Assembly: GCA_018857735.1 (NCBI GenBank)
Contig: JABMCL010002627.1
Location: 592,501-656,500 of the forward strand
Length of the DNA stretch: 64,000 nt
Reading direction: 5' to 3'
Source: Alviniconcha marisindica
Taxonomy: Eukaryota; Mollusca; Gastropoda; Provannidae
Below, piece by piece: positions 1-11,136 of this stretch. The position numbers were made by a program, and so were the translations under genes. The first letter of the stretch is position 1. Each line of letters starts with the position of its first letter. Below the pieces are notes generated by a model. The model did not search any database. It was not told the origin of the DNA and saw only the letters and a list, made by a program, of their open reading frames with translations.

Positions 1-629
1 CTTACGGCCTCTGTGGGCGTAAAGCAGCAGTAGAAGTAGTGTTCTTAGTCCTTCACGTAAGCGAGAAAACTAAATGCTCAGCCGGACAGCTATCTTTCAA
101 CTTTTATCGTGGTCTACATTTCTGTCTCTCTAGGGTTACAGAAATTAGCATGGCATTGTACACAGTGCAGCTTCAATCTTTTTTTCATGAACGTAGAGTA
201 GAGGCAGTATCCAAAAGGTATTTCGCTGTTGCTGTTGCTGTTGTCATAACAAACAGTGAAACTGACAATTAATGATTTGGTAGGGTTTTGTCATGACCCT
301 GTCCTTTCTAAGCATGAGATGTTCTTGAATACGTCCTGACAAGCTAACCTTAAACGTTTTCGATCAGCTGGAAGTAAGCGACATGTTACTATTATTTATT
401 ATTGACTGTTTTCACTAGGTTGTGGTGACTGTTGGCTGCATGTGTTGTGTCCAGAACTGTGAGACTTTTACTGGTGATGGGGTGACTCTTGTGTTTCGCC
501 TGGATAGAGTCACGTTTTGCGGTTGACTGGGCGTTAAACATCAAGGACCAAAGGCTTTCTGACTTGGGGGTGGGTGGGGGGGGGGGGGGGCTTAGTTGAG
601 GGCTCCAGAGTGATAGTTCATTTGAATGT
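1..629. other. No gene recognised; G-run and SINE-like scrap
   Basis: No supported coding sequence. A G-run lies at about 578-590, and about 510-545 contains a fragment resembling family D below (ggttgactgggcgttaaa). The short open frames here carry no recognisable domain. Confidence 0.5.
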
Positions 630-716
630 TTCGTTTCGTCCACAGAGACCGCACAGACTGTTTGGGACGTGGAGCCCAGGACGGCCTCCTCGACTTTCAC
701 ACAGCTCCTGAGCTCT
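630..716 (-). mobile_element. SINE family B 3' module
   Basis: Minus-strand copy of a short dispersed module: an 'aggagctgtgtgaaagt' start, a 'cgaggtggccgtcctgggct' middle and a 'gtggacgtaaagcaa'-like end. At least eight other copies lie in this window in both orientations. Here it is degraded at the 3' end (fewer matches near 630-650). Confidence 0.6.
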
Positions 717-949
717 GTGTGTGCATGATCACTCCATACTCATTTTTATGTGGCCGAAGAAGCAGGAGAAGAAAGTGTTTCTTCTCAGACCTTTAAGAGT
801 GGTTTAAGAGTAAGGCTTTAGGACTGGCCTGCAGTGGGTTTTCCCCCTTCAGGAGACTGAAGGTATTTACCTCCCTGTTTCTTTACTGCTGGTGTTTAAG
901 GCTGTCATAATCGTCACACACGTTGTTGTAGCATTGATGATGATAGTAA

Positions 950-1252
950 GTAAGTAAACATGGTGCTTAACGTCCACAGAAACCATAAGGCTTATTAGGG
1001 ACGGGGAGAAGGGGGGGGGGAGAGGGAGATTATATACCTATCGCTACACTGTCACCACCAGAATGATTCCTGCATTAAGATGGGCAGCGATGAGAGCCAT
1101 TTTAATGTTTCAGTAGGAAATGATGGACAAAGTCACAGGACAGTGCCACAAACCACAACCTTTTTGAAGAGAAAGGAGAGCCGAAGCGGTTTCGAACCGA
1201 GGTCCTTCCGCTTACCAGCCTAACGCCTGACCGCTAGGCCAAACCGGCTCAC
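950..1252 (-). mobile_element. tRNA-derived SINE, family A, full-length
   Basis: Read on the minus strand, the element starts near 1252 with a tRNA-like head. It has an A box (tggcctagcgg) and, about 40 nt later, a B-box-like ggttcgaaacc. A body of about 230 nt follows, ending in 'ttaagcaccatgtttactta'. The intact A and B boxes suggest an RNA polymerase III SINE. Several truncated relatives occur within the first 6 kb, so the family has been active in this genome. No poly(A) tail is seen; the 3' end is a short TTAC-type repeat. Confidence 0.75.
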
Positions 1253-1265
1253 TTGATGATGATAA

Positions 1266-1410
1266 GTAAGTAAACATGGTGCTTAACGTCCACAGAAACC
1301 ATAAGGCTTATTAGGGACGGGCTTTTGATGATGATGATGATCGCGTTTATATAGCACTATTCTCCACTCTCGAGCAGACTCACTGCGCTGATGTGGCATG
1401 TGATTATTCT
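1266..1410 (-). mobile_element. Truncated family A tail plus LINE-like tail
   Basis: 1266-1323 repeats only the 3' terminal 60 nt of family A (minus). It is followed by a (GAT)n stretch and 'cgcgtttatatagcactatt', which resembles the 3' tails of L2-like elements in invertebrates. Confidence 0.5.
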
Positions 1411-1415
1411 AAGTA

Positions 1416-1720
1416 AGTAAAGTAAGTAAACATGGTGCTTAACGTCCACAGAAACCATAAGGCTTATTAGGGACGGGGAGAATGGGGGGAAGGGGGTATG
1501 GAGGTGGGGGAAGAGGGAGAGTATATACCTATCGCTACACTGTCACCACCAGAATGACCTGCATTAAGATGGGCAGCGATGAGAGCCATTTTAATGTTTC
1601 ATTAATTGTGAGGGACAAAGTCACAAGACCGTGTCCACAAACCACAACTTTTGACGAGAAAGGAGAGCCGAAGCGGTATCGAACCGAGGTCCTTCCGCTT
1701 ACCAGCCTACCGCCTTACCG
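1416..1720 (-). mobile_element. tRNA-derived SINE, family A, nearly full-length
   Basis: Second long copy in the same orientation as 950-1252 and closely similar over the whole body. The B-box-like end is kept (ggttcgataccgc) but the tRNA 5' end is interrupted at about 1720 by the 185-bp tandem repeat that follows. Confidence 0.7.
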
Positions 1721-1721
1721 C

Positions 1722-2090
1722 GAGTGAAGTAGGTGATGGTGAAGTGTTGCTTAATGTCCTTAGATGTCAGTTGACATATTAGGGACAAGTTGTGACCAAT
1801 GCCGAAGCACGGTTCAATAATTCTTTACGTCCACGGAAACCAGAAGGCTCGTTAGGACGGACAGCTCAGGACGGCCACCTCGACTCTCACACAGCTCCTG
1901 AACTATGAGTGAAGTAGCTGATGAAGTGATGCTTTATGTCCTCAGATGTCAGTTGACATATTAGGGACAAGTTGTGACCAATGCCGAAGCACGGTTCAAT
2001 AAATCTTTACGTCCACGGAAACCAGAAGGCTCGTTAGGACGGACAGCTCAGGACGGCCACCTCGACTCTCACACAGCTCCTGAACTATGT
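1722..2090. repeat. Tandem duplication, 185-bp unit, two copies
   Basis: Copies at 1722-1906 and 1907-2090 are nearly identical, and a third start (gtgaagtagc) follows at 2089-2110. Each unit contains a reverse-orientation family B module (ctcaggacggccacctcgac and following) joined to a related short module with 'ttaatgtcct'. The duplication therefore postdates insertion of the SINE fragments. Confidence 0.8.
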
Positions 2091-2373
2091 GAAGTAGCGA
2101 GTGAAGTAGCTTTTTATAGCGTGTTTTGAACATCCGCCGAAGTGGTGTGCAAATAGCGTTGAGCACTCCCCAGCTGACCAGTCTGGGGGCCACCCGGTAC
2201 TGTGCAATCATACACTGACAAATGAATTCTGCCAGGTGAGAGGGTTCCGTGTGTGACCGTGCTTGTGTTTGTTTGTTTGTTTTGTATTACCCTTCCACAT
2301 GGGCAACCACGCGCCGTCTACGGGGTATATGTGGCGGGTGGATGCTGTTATGCAAGGAGTTCATCATGGCTGA

Positions 2374-2622
2374 AGATCCTTTCTCTTTAATAGTTGTGGT
2401 CTGTGGGCACTGTCTTGTGACTTCGTCCCTCACAATTAATGAAACATTAAAATGGCTCTCATCGCTGCCCATCTTATTGCAGGAATCATTCTGGTGGTGA
2501 CAGTGTAGCGATAGGTATATAATCTCCCTCTTCCCCCACCCCCACCCCCCCTGCCCGCCCTCCTCCCCGTCCCTAATAAGCCTTGTGGTTTCTGTTGACG
2601 TTAAGCACCATGTTTACTTTAC
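2374..2622 (+). mobile_element. SINE family A, head-truncated
   Basis: Plus-oriented copy lacking the tRNA head. It starts near the body motif 'agttgtggtctgtgggcac' and runs to 'ttaagcaccatgtttacttt'. A C-rich tract at 2530-2570 corresponds to the G-rich tract in the minus copies. Confidence 0.7.
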
Positions 2623-3128
2623 AACCTTCTAATCACACACACATTCTAATTATATAGCCTTGGTGTTCTTGCTGGTGTCAGTGTGTTGTGACACAGCCCA
2701 AGCCAAGGCGAATCGTCACTAATAAACAGACTGGTTTCTGAGGATGTAAAGTCAAATAACCTGTGGCCTGCCGTCAGTCCTACGGGGCTGATCTTGGGAG
2801 GCAGAACGGTCCCCTACCCAAATTCTTTACGGGCAGGTTCCCGTGGTGAGTGCCTGCATGTAGAACATAATTATGCAGGTACCATGGAATGGAAAGTGGT
2901 GTTTGACGTACCAGAACGTGCTATTTGGTTTAAACACAAATTAATTCGAGATAAAATAAAGATACAGTGAATTATTGTGTACTCATCAACAAGCTTTCAG
3001 AGCTTATGGGCGATGAGTTCTTACAGAACGTGCTATCGTGCATTGACAGATAATGGATGGTTGCTTTTTGACGTTGTAAAAGCGAATTAGACGAAAGAAA
3101 TGTAAAAGAAATGTGAATGTGTGATTCG
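2623..3128. other. Unassigned spacer
   Basis: No coding sequence, repeat family or RNA gene was recognised here. Confidence 0.4.
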
Positions 3129-3183
3129 TCCTGAGGTGACCCTGTGCTGTTGACAGGACGCTAAAGTCCAAGAACTAACAAAC
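3129..3183 (+). mobile_element. SINE family C 3' module
   Basis: Short module with the core 'gaggtgaccctgtgctgtt' followed by 'gacaggacgctaaagtccaa'. It recurs about eleven times in the window in both orientations, usually with no other recognisable SINE body attached. Confidence 0.6.
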
Positions 3184-3423
3184 CGGCTATATAATTATCT
3201 GCCTGTTGTTCCACCGAGCTCCCTGGAGGTCAAGTCAAGTCAAGTACTTCTTTATTCCATTTGAAGGAAAACGTGGGTGCCACTCATGAATAACAAACAG
3301 CGGAATAAAATCTACATGCATAAGAGATTAACAGTCTAAGAGCACGCAATAACGTACAAATGACACGAGCATTATTTAAATAGAATATGATACTTATGGA
3401 AGTCCGCTGTAAAATAAACAGTG

Positions 3424-3645
3424 CAAGAGAGAGAGAGAGAAGGAGAGGGAGGGAGAGAGGGAGTGGGGGGAGAGAGGAGGGAGGGAGAAAGGGGGGAGAG
3501 AGAGAGGGGGAGGGAGAGATGGGAAGGGAGAGAGACAGAGACAGGCAGAGAGAGGGAGACAAAGAGATCAATCAGTGTCTGAGAGACAGAGACAGGCAGA
3601 CAGGGGAGGGGGGGGGGGGGGGAGAGAGAGAGAGAGAGAGAGCGA
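3424..3645. repeat. GA-rich low-complexity tract
   Basis: Purine-only sequence of GAGA and GGGAG units with a G-run at about 3607-3622. The Glu/Arg-rich and Ser/Leu-rich open frames across it are artefacts of the repeat. Confidence 0.85.
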
Positions 3646-4073
3646 GCGAGTCATGACCCTGACGGACCTCATGGGCTGGCCCCAGCTACCCGATGACTGG
3701 AGGGAACCGCCGGGTGGGCACGCAAGGACCACGGGGACCCAGAAGGCGAGTGTGGACCAATTGGGGTGTCACTTCACATTACGTGCGCCGGGTGCACCTG
3801 GAAAGGAGATGGGTAGCGCTAGGGTTCACCTGGTCACCGAGCAGGGCGTCGAAACTAAGCCTCTCAAATGTAGCGAGCAGTCGGCACTGCACGGACATTT
3901 TTTGTGCCCCCCCCCCCCCTCCTGCCCCCCGAGATTGGGGGAGGGGGGAGGAAAGATGGGAGGGGGGCGGGTCACCTCACCTGCACCACAGGTTCTTGGC
4001 TTGAGCACCCGCGGAAGATGTATAGTCTCCAGGACATGGTGCATTCTAGCTACACTTAACATTATGCGATCTT

Positions 4074-4075
<2 letters not shown>

Positions 4076-4117
<42 letters not shown>

Positions 4118-4152
4118 GCTTGACTTTCATATATATAATACACACACACACA

Positions 4153-4187
<35 letters not shown>

Positions 4188-4203
4188 GCGCGCTTGCGCG
4201 CGC
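4076..4203. repeat. (GA)n then (CA)n/(CG)n alternating tract
   Basis: (GA)19 at 4076-4114 is followed, after a 25-nt spacer, by alternating purine-pyrimidine sequence from 4139 to 4203 grading from CA through CGCA to CGCG. The second part has the composition expected of a Z-DNA-prone tract (inference). Confidence 0.8.
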
Positions 4204-4612
4204 AAGGTTTGTTCGTTATTGACACGTCGATCAAGTCGATTGTGGCCCAACCGGCGCGTAAGTAACGCCACCCGACAGCCCGTGCAACGTTAAGTAAAAC
4301 CCCACCCGCTGACCCCGGTCTTACCCACACCTTGGTCTCCACCCCCGGGGCAAGAGGGTTAGCGGGGAGATCAGGGTAGATGGTCGGGTGGGTCAAGGTT
4401 TGCCCCTCGCCTTTGCTGTTCCAACGCCCTGAATCCGGGTCTTGCCACCCGCGGTTTCTTCACGGGTGGGTTCGTCTTTTTCTTCGTGCTGCTGCTATTT
4501 TCCCCCCTCTTTTCTTTCTGTCTTTGACAACGTTGCAAGCACAATTTTCAGCCGCGAACCAACAGACTGAGGCAGGTTCGCGTGTTTCGTGCCCGCGGAA
4601 TATAAATAGCTT

Positions 4613-4617
<5 letters not shown>

Positions 4618-4673
<56 letters not shown>
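4618..4673. repeat. (GA)28 microsatellite
   Basis: Uninterrupted dinucleotide run directly upstream of a family B module. Confidence 0.9.
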
Positions 4674-4674
<1 letters not shown>

Positions 4675-4770
4675 AGAGCTGTGTGAAAGTCAAGGTGGTC
4701 GTCCTGGGCTCTCCGTCCCTAACTAGTTCTTATGGTCTCTGTGGACGTAAAGCAACATTGAACTTGAACT
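4674..4770 (+). mobile_element. SINE family B 3' module
   Basis: Plus-oriented and one of the best copies: gagctgtgtgaaagtc at the start, the 'gtggacgtaaagcaac' block, then 'attgaacttgaact' at the 3' end. Confidence 0.7.
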
Positions 4771-5129
4771 TTTGAAGTATGGAACGCCAGCTGGCTAGCG
4801 TTGAGCTACACAACCTTACACAACCCACAAGTCGCGTCTCGGAAAATCTGAAGTGTTGAGAAGCTTGAGACACTACCTGCGGGCGGGCACAAAGTCAAGG
4901 ACATCACACTTTGGATCACCTGGAAGAGAGCGGCGTGCAATGGGGAAGCGCCCGCCGGTCTTCCTTCAGTCAGGCGAACATTGGCACTGTTTCAGAGGCA
5001 GTGTTTTGGGGAAACGTCTGAGAGACGGGAGGCTTCGACAGTGACTGGGCGGGGATGTAACAAATAATAGTTGGGGTGAGGGTGAATGAATATGAAGTAA
5101 GTAATAGTTGGGGTGAGGATGAATGAATA

Positions 5130-5393
5130 TGAAGTGAGTAAGTAAACATGGTGCTTAACGTCCACAGAAACCATGAGGCTTATTAGGGACGGGGAGAAGG
5201 GGGGAAAGGGGTATGGAGGTGAGGGGAGAGGGAGATTATATACCTATCGCCACACTGCCACCGCCAGAATGACTTCTGCATTAAGGTGGGCAGCGGTGAG
5301 AGCCATTTTAATGTTTCATAATTATGAGGGACAAAGTCACAAGACAGTGTCCACAAACCACAACTTTTGAAGAGAAAGGAGAGCCGAAGCAAT
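5130..5393 (-). mobile_element. SINE family A, head-truncated
   Basis: Minus-oriented copy retaining the body and 3' end but cut before the tRNA head, at about 5393 (gccgaagcaatg). Confidence 0.7.
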
Positions 5394-5520
5394 GAATATG
5401 AATGTAGTTTCCGAAGGTATGTATGCAAAAACAAGAACAAAAGCCCACATGCGTTCCGACCATGTAAATGTGAATGTATGATTTTTACAGACGTGACTCT
5501 ATGCGGCTAACGAGACGTGT

Positions 5521-5973
5521 TACTGCAACTGTCTCCTCATGGGTACACCTAATTCTATCATCCAACCTCTACAGAAAATTCAGAACTTCCCTGCAAGACT
5601 TGTTCTCTTGGCACCCCGTCACCATCACTCAACACCTCTCCTGGAACAACTGCACTGGCTTCCCATTTCAGAACGTATTAAGTATAAAGTCGCTTGTATG
5701 TGTTTCAGTGCTATAAATGGTTCTGGTCCTGCTTACCTCTCTGAACTGCTGCATATCTACACTCCGTCTCGTACACTACGCTCTTCTTCTGACACCCGCA
5801 TGCTGGAAATCCAACAATATAAACGCAAGACTCATGGCTTTCGCACCTTCTCTTGCTTTGGACCCCACATTTGGAATTCACTCCCACAAGACCTTAGACA
5901 CTGCTCAACCCTGTCATCTTTTAAAGCCAAACTGAAAACCTTCCTCTTCTCACAGTGTTTCCATCCTAACTAA
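5521..5973 (+). pseudogene. LINE reverse transcriptase, C-terminal fragment
   Basis: An open frame of about 150 residues. It begins at the conserved YCN motif of the palm end (YCNCLLMGTP), followed by LQKIQNFPARLVL, an HWLPISERIKYK block, SGPAYLSELL and WNSLPQDLR, and stops with TAA. These blocks in this order are characteristic of the region after the catalytic palm in L2/CR1-type retrotransposons. The catalytic FADD region is absent, so the fragment cannot be active. The frame is intact over the whole fragment, which suggests a relatively young insertion. Clade assignment rests on recognised motifs only. Confidence 0.85.
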
Positions 5974-5999
5974 TATCAGTACCCAGTTTCTGCTACAGT

Positions 6000-6000
<1 letters not shown>

Positions 6001-6063
<63 letters not shown>
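6001..6063. repeat. (TG)31 microsatellite in LINE 3' UTR
   Basis: Dinucleotide run inside the LINE 3' UTR, 28 nt after its stop codon. Confidence 0.9.
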
Positions 6064-6066
<3 letters not shown>

Positions 6067-6289
6067 TAGTGCGTTTTTATTTTTTTATAATATTTTATGT
6101 AAATTGTTTTGGTAGGACTGTGCTCTACATGTGTATAGAATATCATATGTTAGTTTAACATGTATCATGTGAGCGCTCAGAGCGTTGAGGAGCGCATGAT
6201 AAATGTACATTATTATTATGTATGTATTACTTTCCTGAACATGTCACCGTTGATGCTGTTCTCCCTTTAATCAAAACATGTCAGAGAGA

Positions 6290-6365
6290 CTGTTGTAAAG
6301 CGCAATGAGTTTGTGTAGATCAGGAAATAAGCGCTATGTAAAATAAATCTATCATTATTATTCAA
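6290..6365 (+). mobile_element. L2/SINE-like 3' tail
   Basis: 'ataagcgctatgtaaaataa' followed by an ATTATTATT end. This matches the GCGCTATATAAA-type tail found at the 3' ends of L2-like LINEs and SINEs that use them. No body was recognised upstream. Confidence 0.5.
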
Positions 6366-6509
6366 AACCCGAGAACTGACTAACTAGGGTCAGCCGTTTT
6401 TGTTTTGTTTTGTTTGTTTGTTTTTGTTTTTGTACGTGTGCTTTTATATCTTTCGTTCGCCTAGATATAGTTTCCGTTTGTGCGTTTTGTAACTCTAACT
6501 CTAACTGTG

Positions 6510-6570
6510 TTTGTTTGTCCTGATGTGACGCTGGGCGGTGAATGGGACGTGAACATCCAACAACTAACTA
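6510..6570 (+). mobile_element. Degraded SINE family C module
   Basis: 'gtcctgatgtgacgctgggc' followed by a 'gggacgtgaacatccaac' end; it aligns with the family C core with several substitutions. Confidence 0.45.
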
Positions 6571-6587
6571 CTACCACATTGTATGCA

Positions 6588-6800
6588 TGATCGAGAGAAG
6601 GAGGGAGAGAGCGGGGAGGGAGGGGGGTAGAAAAAGAGAGCGGGGAGAGAGTGAGAGAGAGTGAGGGACAGGGGGTGGAGAGAGAGAGGGGGGGTGGAGA
6701 GAGAGAGGGGGGCTGGAGAGAGAGGGGGGCTGGAGAGAGATGGGGGTGGAGAGAGAGAGGGAGAGAGATAGAGAGAGGGAGAGAGAGGACGGTTCAAAGT
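6588..6800. repeat. GA/GGGGA-rich low-complexity tract
   Basis: Imperfect short tandem units such as gagagagaggggggctgga. The open frames across it are repeat artefacts. Confidence 0.8.
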
Positions 6801-7845
6801 AATGCGATAAGCAACGTAGCGACACAAGTTGGTGTACTTTGAATAATGGGGCAAAACCCTTTTCGCCCTTTTCCTTAGTACCCCACCCTACTACATTCCC
6901 CCCCCCCCCCCCCACCCCAAACCCCCAACCCTGACCCCCCTCCCCCAACCCAAATTCCCCTCCCCCTCCTGGTCGTAACATTAGCGACCTCAGATTGATA
7001 GCGTCTGCTCTGATCTCGTCAAGCCGGTCATTTTCTGGTCTGTTTACTCGCATCAGGCGGCGAAAATAAGCAAGAACTATCCGATTTTGCGCCACAGAAA
7101 TGATGGCACTTGGCAAAATAGCCCTCTACTTTGGTACTGTACATGGTCGAGGCCTGTGATAGGTGGGTGGGGAGGGGGAGGGGGGTGGGGTGGGGTGGGG
7201 TGGGGTGCTTAAGACTGAGCCGGATTAGAATGACGCCATGTGTAAACAAAGCGATTTGGTACCGGAAGGTAGTGGAACTGCCGGGAGATAACTGTCATGC
7301 ATTAAGACCTGAAATTAGCCGAAGAGAGACTTAACTCTCGTCCAAATGACAAGACACGTTACTGCCTTCCCGTCTGTGATCAAACAGATATGACAGCACT
7401 CGGGGTGGGTTTTTTTGGTTTAGTTTTTGTGTTAGCTCGTTCTTAGTCAGCAGTACTGTCTTTGTCTTGTCATGATCCTGAAAACCGTAAGATGCTTGTT
7501 TGGTTAAGAAGCTCTCGGTTCCAGGCTAAGTACGCTGAAGTTGTCAATTCGCCAGTGTTGGTTTCTGAGGTATCAGACTTGTAGATCCGGGCTTTGCTCA
7601 TAACGGAACCGTTATGCTTCAAGATGCTCAGAACCAAACCATAATGTTTGAAGATGCGAATCCCAGATTTGCCGGGTTCTTTGAACAGCACACACTGAGG
7701 TTCAGACCCCTGCTGAGAGCCTAGGCCTGTCAAAGTTTCTCTCTTTTAAGCCTGGGGTGGATCAGAGTTCCCTGTCATAGTTCGTCATCTGCCAGGAATA
7801 CTGCTCGACTAATTTCTCCAATATTTTGTTGAAATAGCGACGTTT
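6801..7845. other. Unassigned spacer with G/C runs
   Basis: No gene recognised. A C-rich block lies at 6895-6970 and (GGGGT)n at about 7160-7206. 7490-7740 is unique sequence with no coding signal I can support. Confidence 0.4.
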
Positions 7846-7895
7846 ACTGGCCCCGAGGTGACCCCGTGTAGTTGATGGACGTCAAAACCCAAACG
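7846..7895 (+). mobile_element. SINE family C module
   Basis: 'ccgaggtgaccccgtgtagt' core followed by 'gatggacgtcaaaacccaa'. Truncated on both sides. Confidence 0.5.
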
Positions 7896-7965
7896 CTGGT
7901 TGCTGCCTTCCCGTCGGGTCGTTCAGCTTCAATTTTCATCAAGTCCTCTCTCAACCGTTTCGTGC

Positions 7966-8252
7966 TTATTGCAGTTTCTCGCACTGGTACAGGGAACCGG
8001 GATTTAAACCAGAAACCTCTTTAAATCCTAATCTGGTGCATTCATTACTCTGACACCACACCACGTACCATACCTGACTGACTGTCAGAGTAAGAAATTT
8101 AATAAAAAAATAAAATAAAAAAAGCCTCCGGCAGTTCATTTCAGAGCCCAGGAGCTTTGTGAAAGTGGAGGTGGCCGTCCTGGGATCCCGGTCCCTAACA
8201 GTCCTCATGGTCTCTGCGGACGTATGGCAATACTGAACTAGAACTTCAGTTC
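7966..8252 (+). mobile_element. SINE family B module with a tRNA-like segment beside it
   Basis: 8147-8252 is a good plus-strand family B module ending 'caatactgaactagaac'. Just upstream, the minus strand of 7985-8060 carries ggtttaaatcc, a B-box-like sequence, so a tRNA-derived head in the opposite orientation may be adjacent. Whether the two parts belong together is unclear. Confidence 0.5.
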
Positions 8253-8261
8253 AAAATGGTA

Positions 8262-8318
<57 letters not shown>
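8262..8318. repeat. (AT)n microsatellite
   Basis: About 25 AT dinucleotides, broken once near the start. Confidence 0.9.
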
Positions 8319-8320
<2 letters not shown>

Positions 8321-8658
8321 TACACTCCATAACTCCGTACACCAATATGCACTCCACCCTGTCTCTCGGATGTTCCCACAGCGTTGCCTTGGAAACAGTT
8401 CCAGTGTTCCTCTGATTGACGGTGGTCCTTCCTCGTCCTGTCAAGGAAGATCGTCTGGCGCCTCCTCTTTCCACGCCTCTCTCCTACAGGCGATCGATGG
8501 TGTGATGTCCCAGGCCTTGTGCCCGCAGGTAGTGTTTCAGGAAAGACAAGCAAGTGAAGAGACTAGAGTCTAGCTCTGATGATCAGGGTGAGAATGGGTC
8601 AGCTGTACCTGTGCCAATGTAATAATAGAATTAAAGGATTTTCTATCTTTTTTCAAAG

Positions 8659-8661
8659 ATG

Positions 8662-8692
<31 letters not shown>

Positions 8693-8705
8693 AGAGAGAG
8701 GCGGA

Positions 8706-8740
<35 letters not shown>
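8659..8740. repeat. Poly-G run joined to (GA)n
   Basis: Roughly 30 consecutive G (8665-8692) followed by GAGAGAG to 8740. The true length is doubtful in any sequencing data. Confidence 0.8.
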
Positions 8741-8741
<1 letters not shown>

Positions 8742-8924
8742 TCGAAAACTTTAATACTCGAGGGATAGAGTAAGGCCCGTTTGGCTCTATCCAGCAGCCA
8801 GTCCTTGCTATACTACCAACACAAGCACAACTATACTACAGATACCAGAGAGAGAGAGGAGGAGGAGGAAGAAGAGGGGGATGAAGAGGAAGAGAGGAAA
8901 GAAAGAAATTACAGTCAACATTTG

Positions 8925-9070
8925 TGTGTCCGCTCAATTGATATCGGCCTTTTGATCCCTGGCTTGACACGGAGGCGGTAATCACAGAAAATGCGGAGTG
9001 CATTATTTCAGCCTCTGATCATAATCCATTTTGGCCGGCGAACTCTCTCGGCCTTTAAATTAAAATCTGA
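8925..9070. promoter_or_regulatory. Candidate conserved non-coding element
   Basis: An island of complex sequence between microsatellites. It includes AT-rich homeodomain-like cores (aatccatttt, ttaaattaaaatctga), no coding frame and no repeat match. This is a composition-based guess; cross-species alignment would decide it. Confidence 0.2.
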
Positions 9071-9201
9071 TTTTGTCAGTGCAGGTGTCACCTTTCTTCT
9101 CGCTTACACTCGGGCTTGCGAACTACAAATGTCAACGAAAGAATAAGCGAGCTGCAGAAGGCGAAGTGGACAGAGGAAATGGAGGGAGGGAGGGGGCGAG
9201 A

Positions 9202-9204
<3 letters not shown>

Positions 9205-9248
<44 letters not shown>

Positions 9249-9270
9249 CTGCAAGAACAAGGGAGGTAAT

Positions 9271-9344
<74 letters not shown>
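9205..9344. repeat. (GA)21-spacer-(CT)34 inverted microsatellites
   Basis: A GA run (9205-9246) and a CT run (9275-9344) on the same strand, separated by 28 nt. They are reverse complements, so either strand can form a long hairpin with a short loop. Confidence 0.9.
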
Positions 9345-9346
<2 letters not shown>

Positions 9347-9913
9347 ATTTTGTGCAAATACGTAAAAAGTGACTCGAAAGTGGTGCATATCCATTGTAGT
9401 GCGTTTCTTGTGTCTCAAAAGGTGTTGGCTAAAACTTTGCATTCCCCATCTAGAATTGCCAGTACGGTCAGTGTGATAGCTGCTGAAGATGACTGATCAC
9501 TCTTCATGCTGGTATATCCACGCCTGTGCTATGTGGATATAAGTAGGTAATCTTTTCATGCGGTAAATTGCCTGCCCGACAAGAAATACTCTTTTGATTA
9601 CGTTTATTTGACAACTCCTTTTTATATTTAGTGTCCTTTTGATCCAGTATTTTTTTATTCATGACTTTGGTTTTGCTAAATGCGTAATACGCCTGAATGT
9701 ATTATGAACTTAATCATGTTCATCATCGTTCACCCACAATATTGTTATGGTCAATCCATTGATTACACAATAAACCATCCATCAATCTCTCTTCATTTTC
9801 TTTTTCTTTTAGCTTTTGTGTGTGCCATTTTTGAAGATCTCGAAGTATTTTTTTATAAAGCTGATTTTATAAATAAGATCTAGAAGGCTTGCTTGATTTT
9901 CTTTTGTTTTAAT
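9345..9913. other. AT-rich unassigned spacer
   Basis: No coding, RNA or repeat feature recognised. Confidence 0.4.
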
Positions 9914-10192
<279 letters not shown>

Positions 10193-10305
10193 AAACAGAG
10201 ATTCCAATGAACAGACACTTGGTCGGCTGCTTGATGTTAGCGATGGCGCTGTGAGTCATTGTGTGGTTGGTAGGTCTTGTCCGGGCCGAGTCCTCCGTGT
10301 TGCTA

Positions 10306-10585
10306 TTCCTCATCAGCATTGAACTGTGTACTGTGGGAATTAATTATTGACCTTTTTGGCTTGGCTGTCTTTGCTGTTGATTACCTTATGAGTAGAAACA
10401 ACGAGCCAGCTTTTTACTTCTGTTTTCGTGACTTCAGTTTTGCCGTTCCTCATTAGCATTGAACTGTGTACTGTATGAATCACTGATGTTTTTGGCTTGG
10501 TTGTCTTTGCTGTTGATCATGTTATGTGTAGAGGTAACATAGCCAGCTTTTTACTTCTGTTTTCGTGACTTCCATTTCGACCTGG
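10306..10585. repeat. Tandem duplication, about 140-bp unit
   Basis: Copies start at 10306 and 10446 with 'ttcctcat' and share 'gcattgaactgtgtactgt', 'ggcttgg' and 'ccagctttttacttctgttt'. Divergence is moderate, with small indels. Confidence 0.8.
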
Positions 10586-10603
10586 TGTCGAGTAACTGAA
10601 TGT

Positions 10604-10662
10604 GTGATTCGTCCTGAGGTGACCCTGTGCGGTTAACGGGGCGTCACAATCCCAGAACTAGC
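10604..10662 (+). mobile_element. SINE family C module
   Basis: 'cgtcctgaggtgaccctgtg' then 'cggttaacggggcgtcacaa'. One of the best-conserved family C copies. Confidence 0.6.
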
Positions 10663-10902
10663 TTACTTGTACAGTGTGGAATACCCCGCACCCCCCACTC
10701 CCCGTCCCCACTCCCCCACCCCTTGCCTTGTCCCCCCCCCCCCACCCCCCACCACCTGTAAGCATGATACACCCTTTGACGAGAAAAAAGATGGAGCGCG
10801 GTAGCAGAGGAAGCAAAAGAGAAAGTTTGCAGAAGTATAACATAATTATGTAGTCTACCTAACTGAGATGGAGCCAGCTTGTTGCCTCTCATGACGGCAA
10901 CG

Positions 10903-11055
10903 GGGTGTGTGTGCGTGCGTGTGCGTGTGTGTGTGCGTGCGTGCGTGCCTGCGTGCGTGCTGCGTATGTGCGTGCGTGCCTGCGTGCGTGCCTGTGTGTG
11001 TGTGTGTGTGTGCGTGTGTGTGTGTGCGTGCGTGCCTGCGTGATTGCCTGCGTGT

Positions 11056-11136
<81 letters not shown>
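10903..11136. repeat. GT/GCGT compound microsatellite
   Basis: Begins with mixed GTGC and GCCT units and ends in a pure GT run of about 80 nt. The Cys/Val- and Thr/His-only frames are artefacts. Confidence 0.9.

Larger units (their letters stand above)
5521..6222 (+). mobile_element. 5'-truncated L2/CR1-like LINE
   Basis: Contains the C-terminal reverse-transcriptase segment (5521-5973), a 3' UTR interrupted by a (TG)n run, and a 3' end around 6215 with 'gataaatgtacattattatt', typical of L2-like tails. Everything upstream of the YCN motif is missing, as expected from incomplete reverse transcription at insertion. Confidence 0.8.

Noticed and set aside
3575..4117. 180-codon plus ORF
   Set aside because: It starts in poly-G/GA and ends in (GA)n; the middle has no recognisable domain and overlaps an equally long frame on the same strand.
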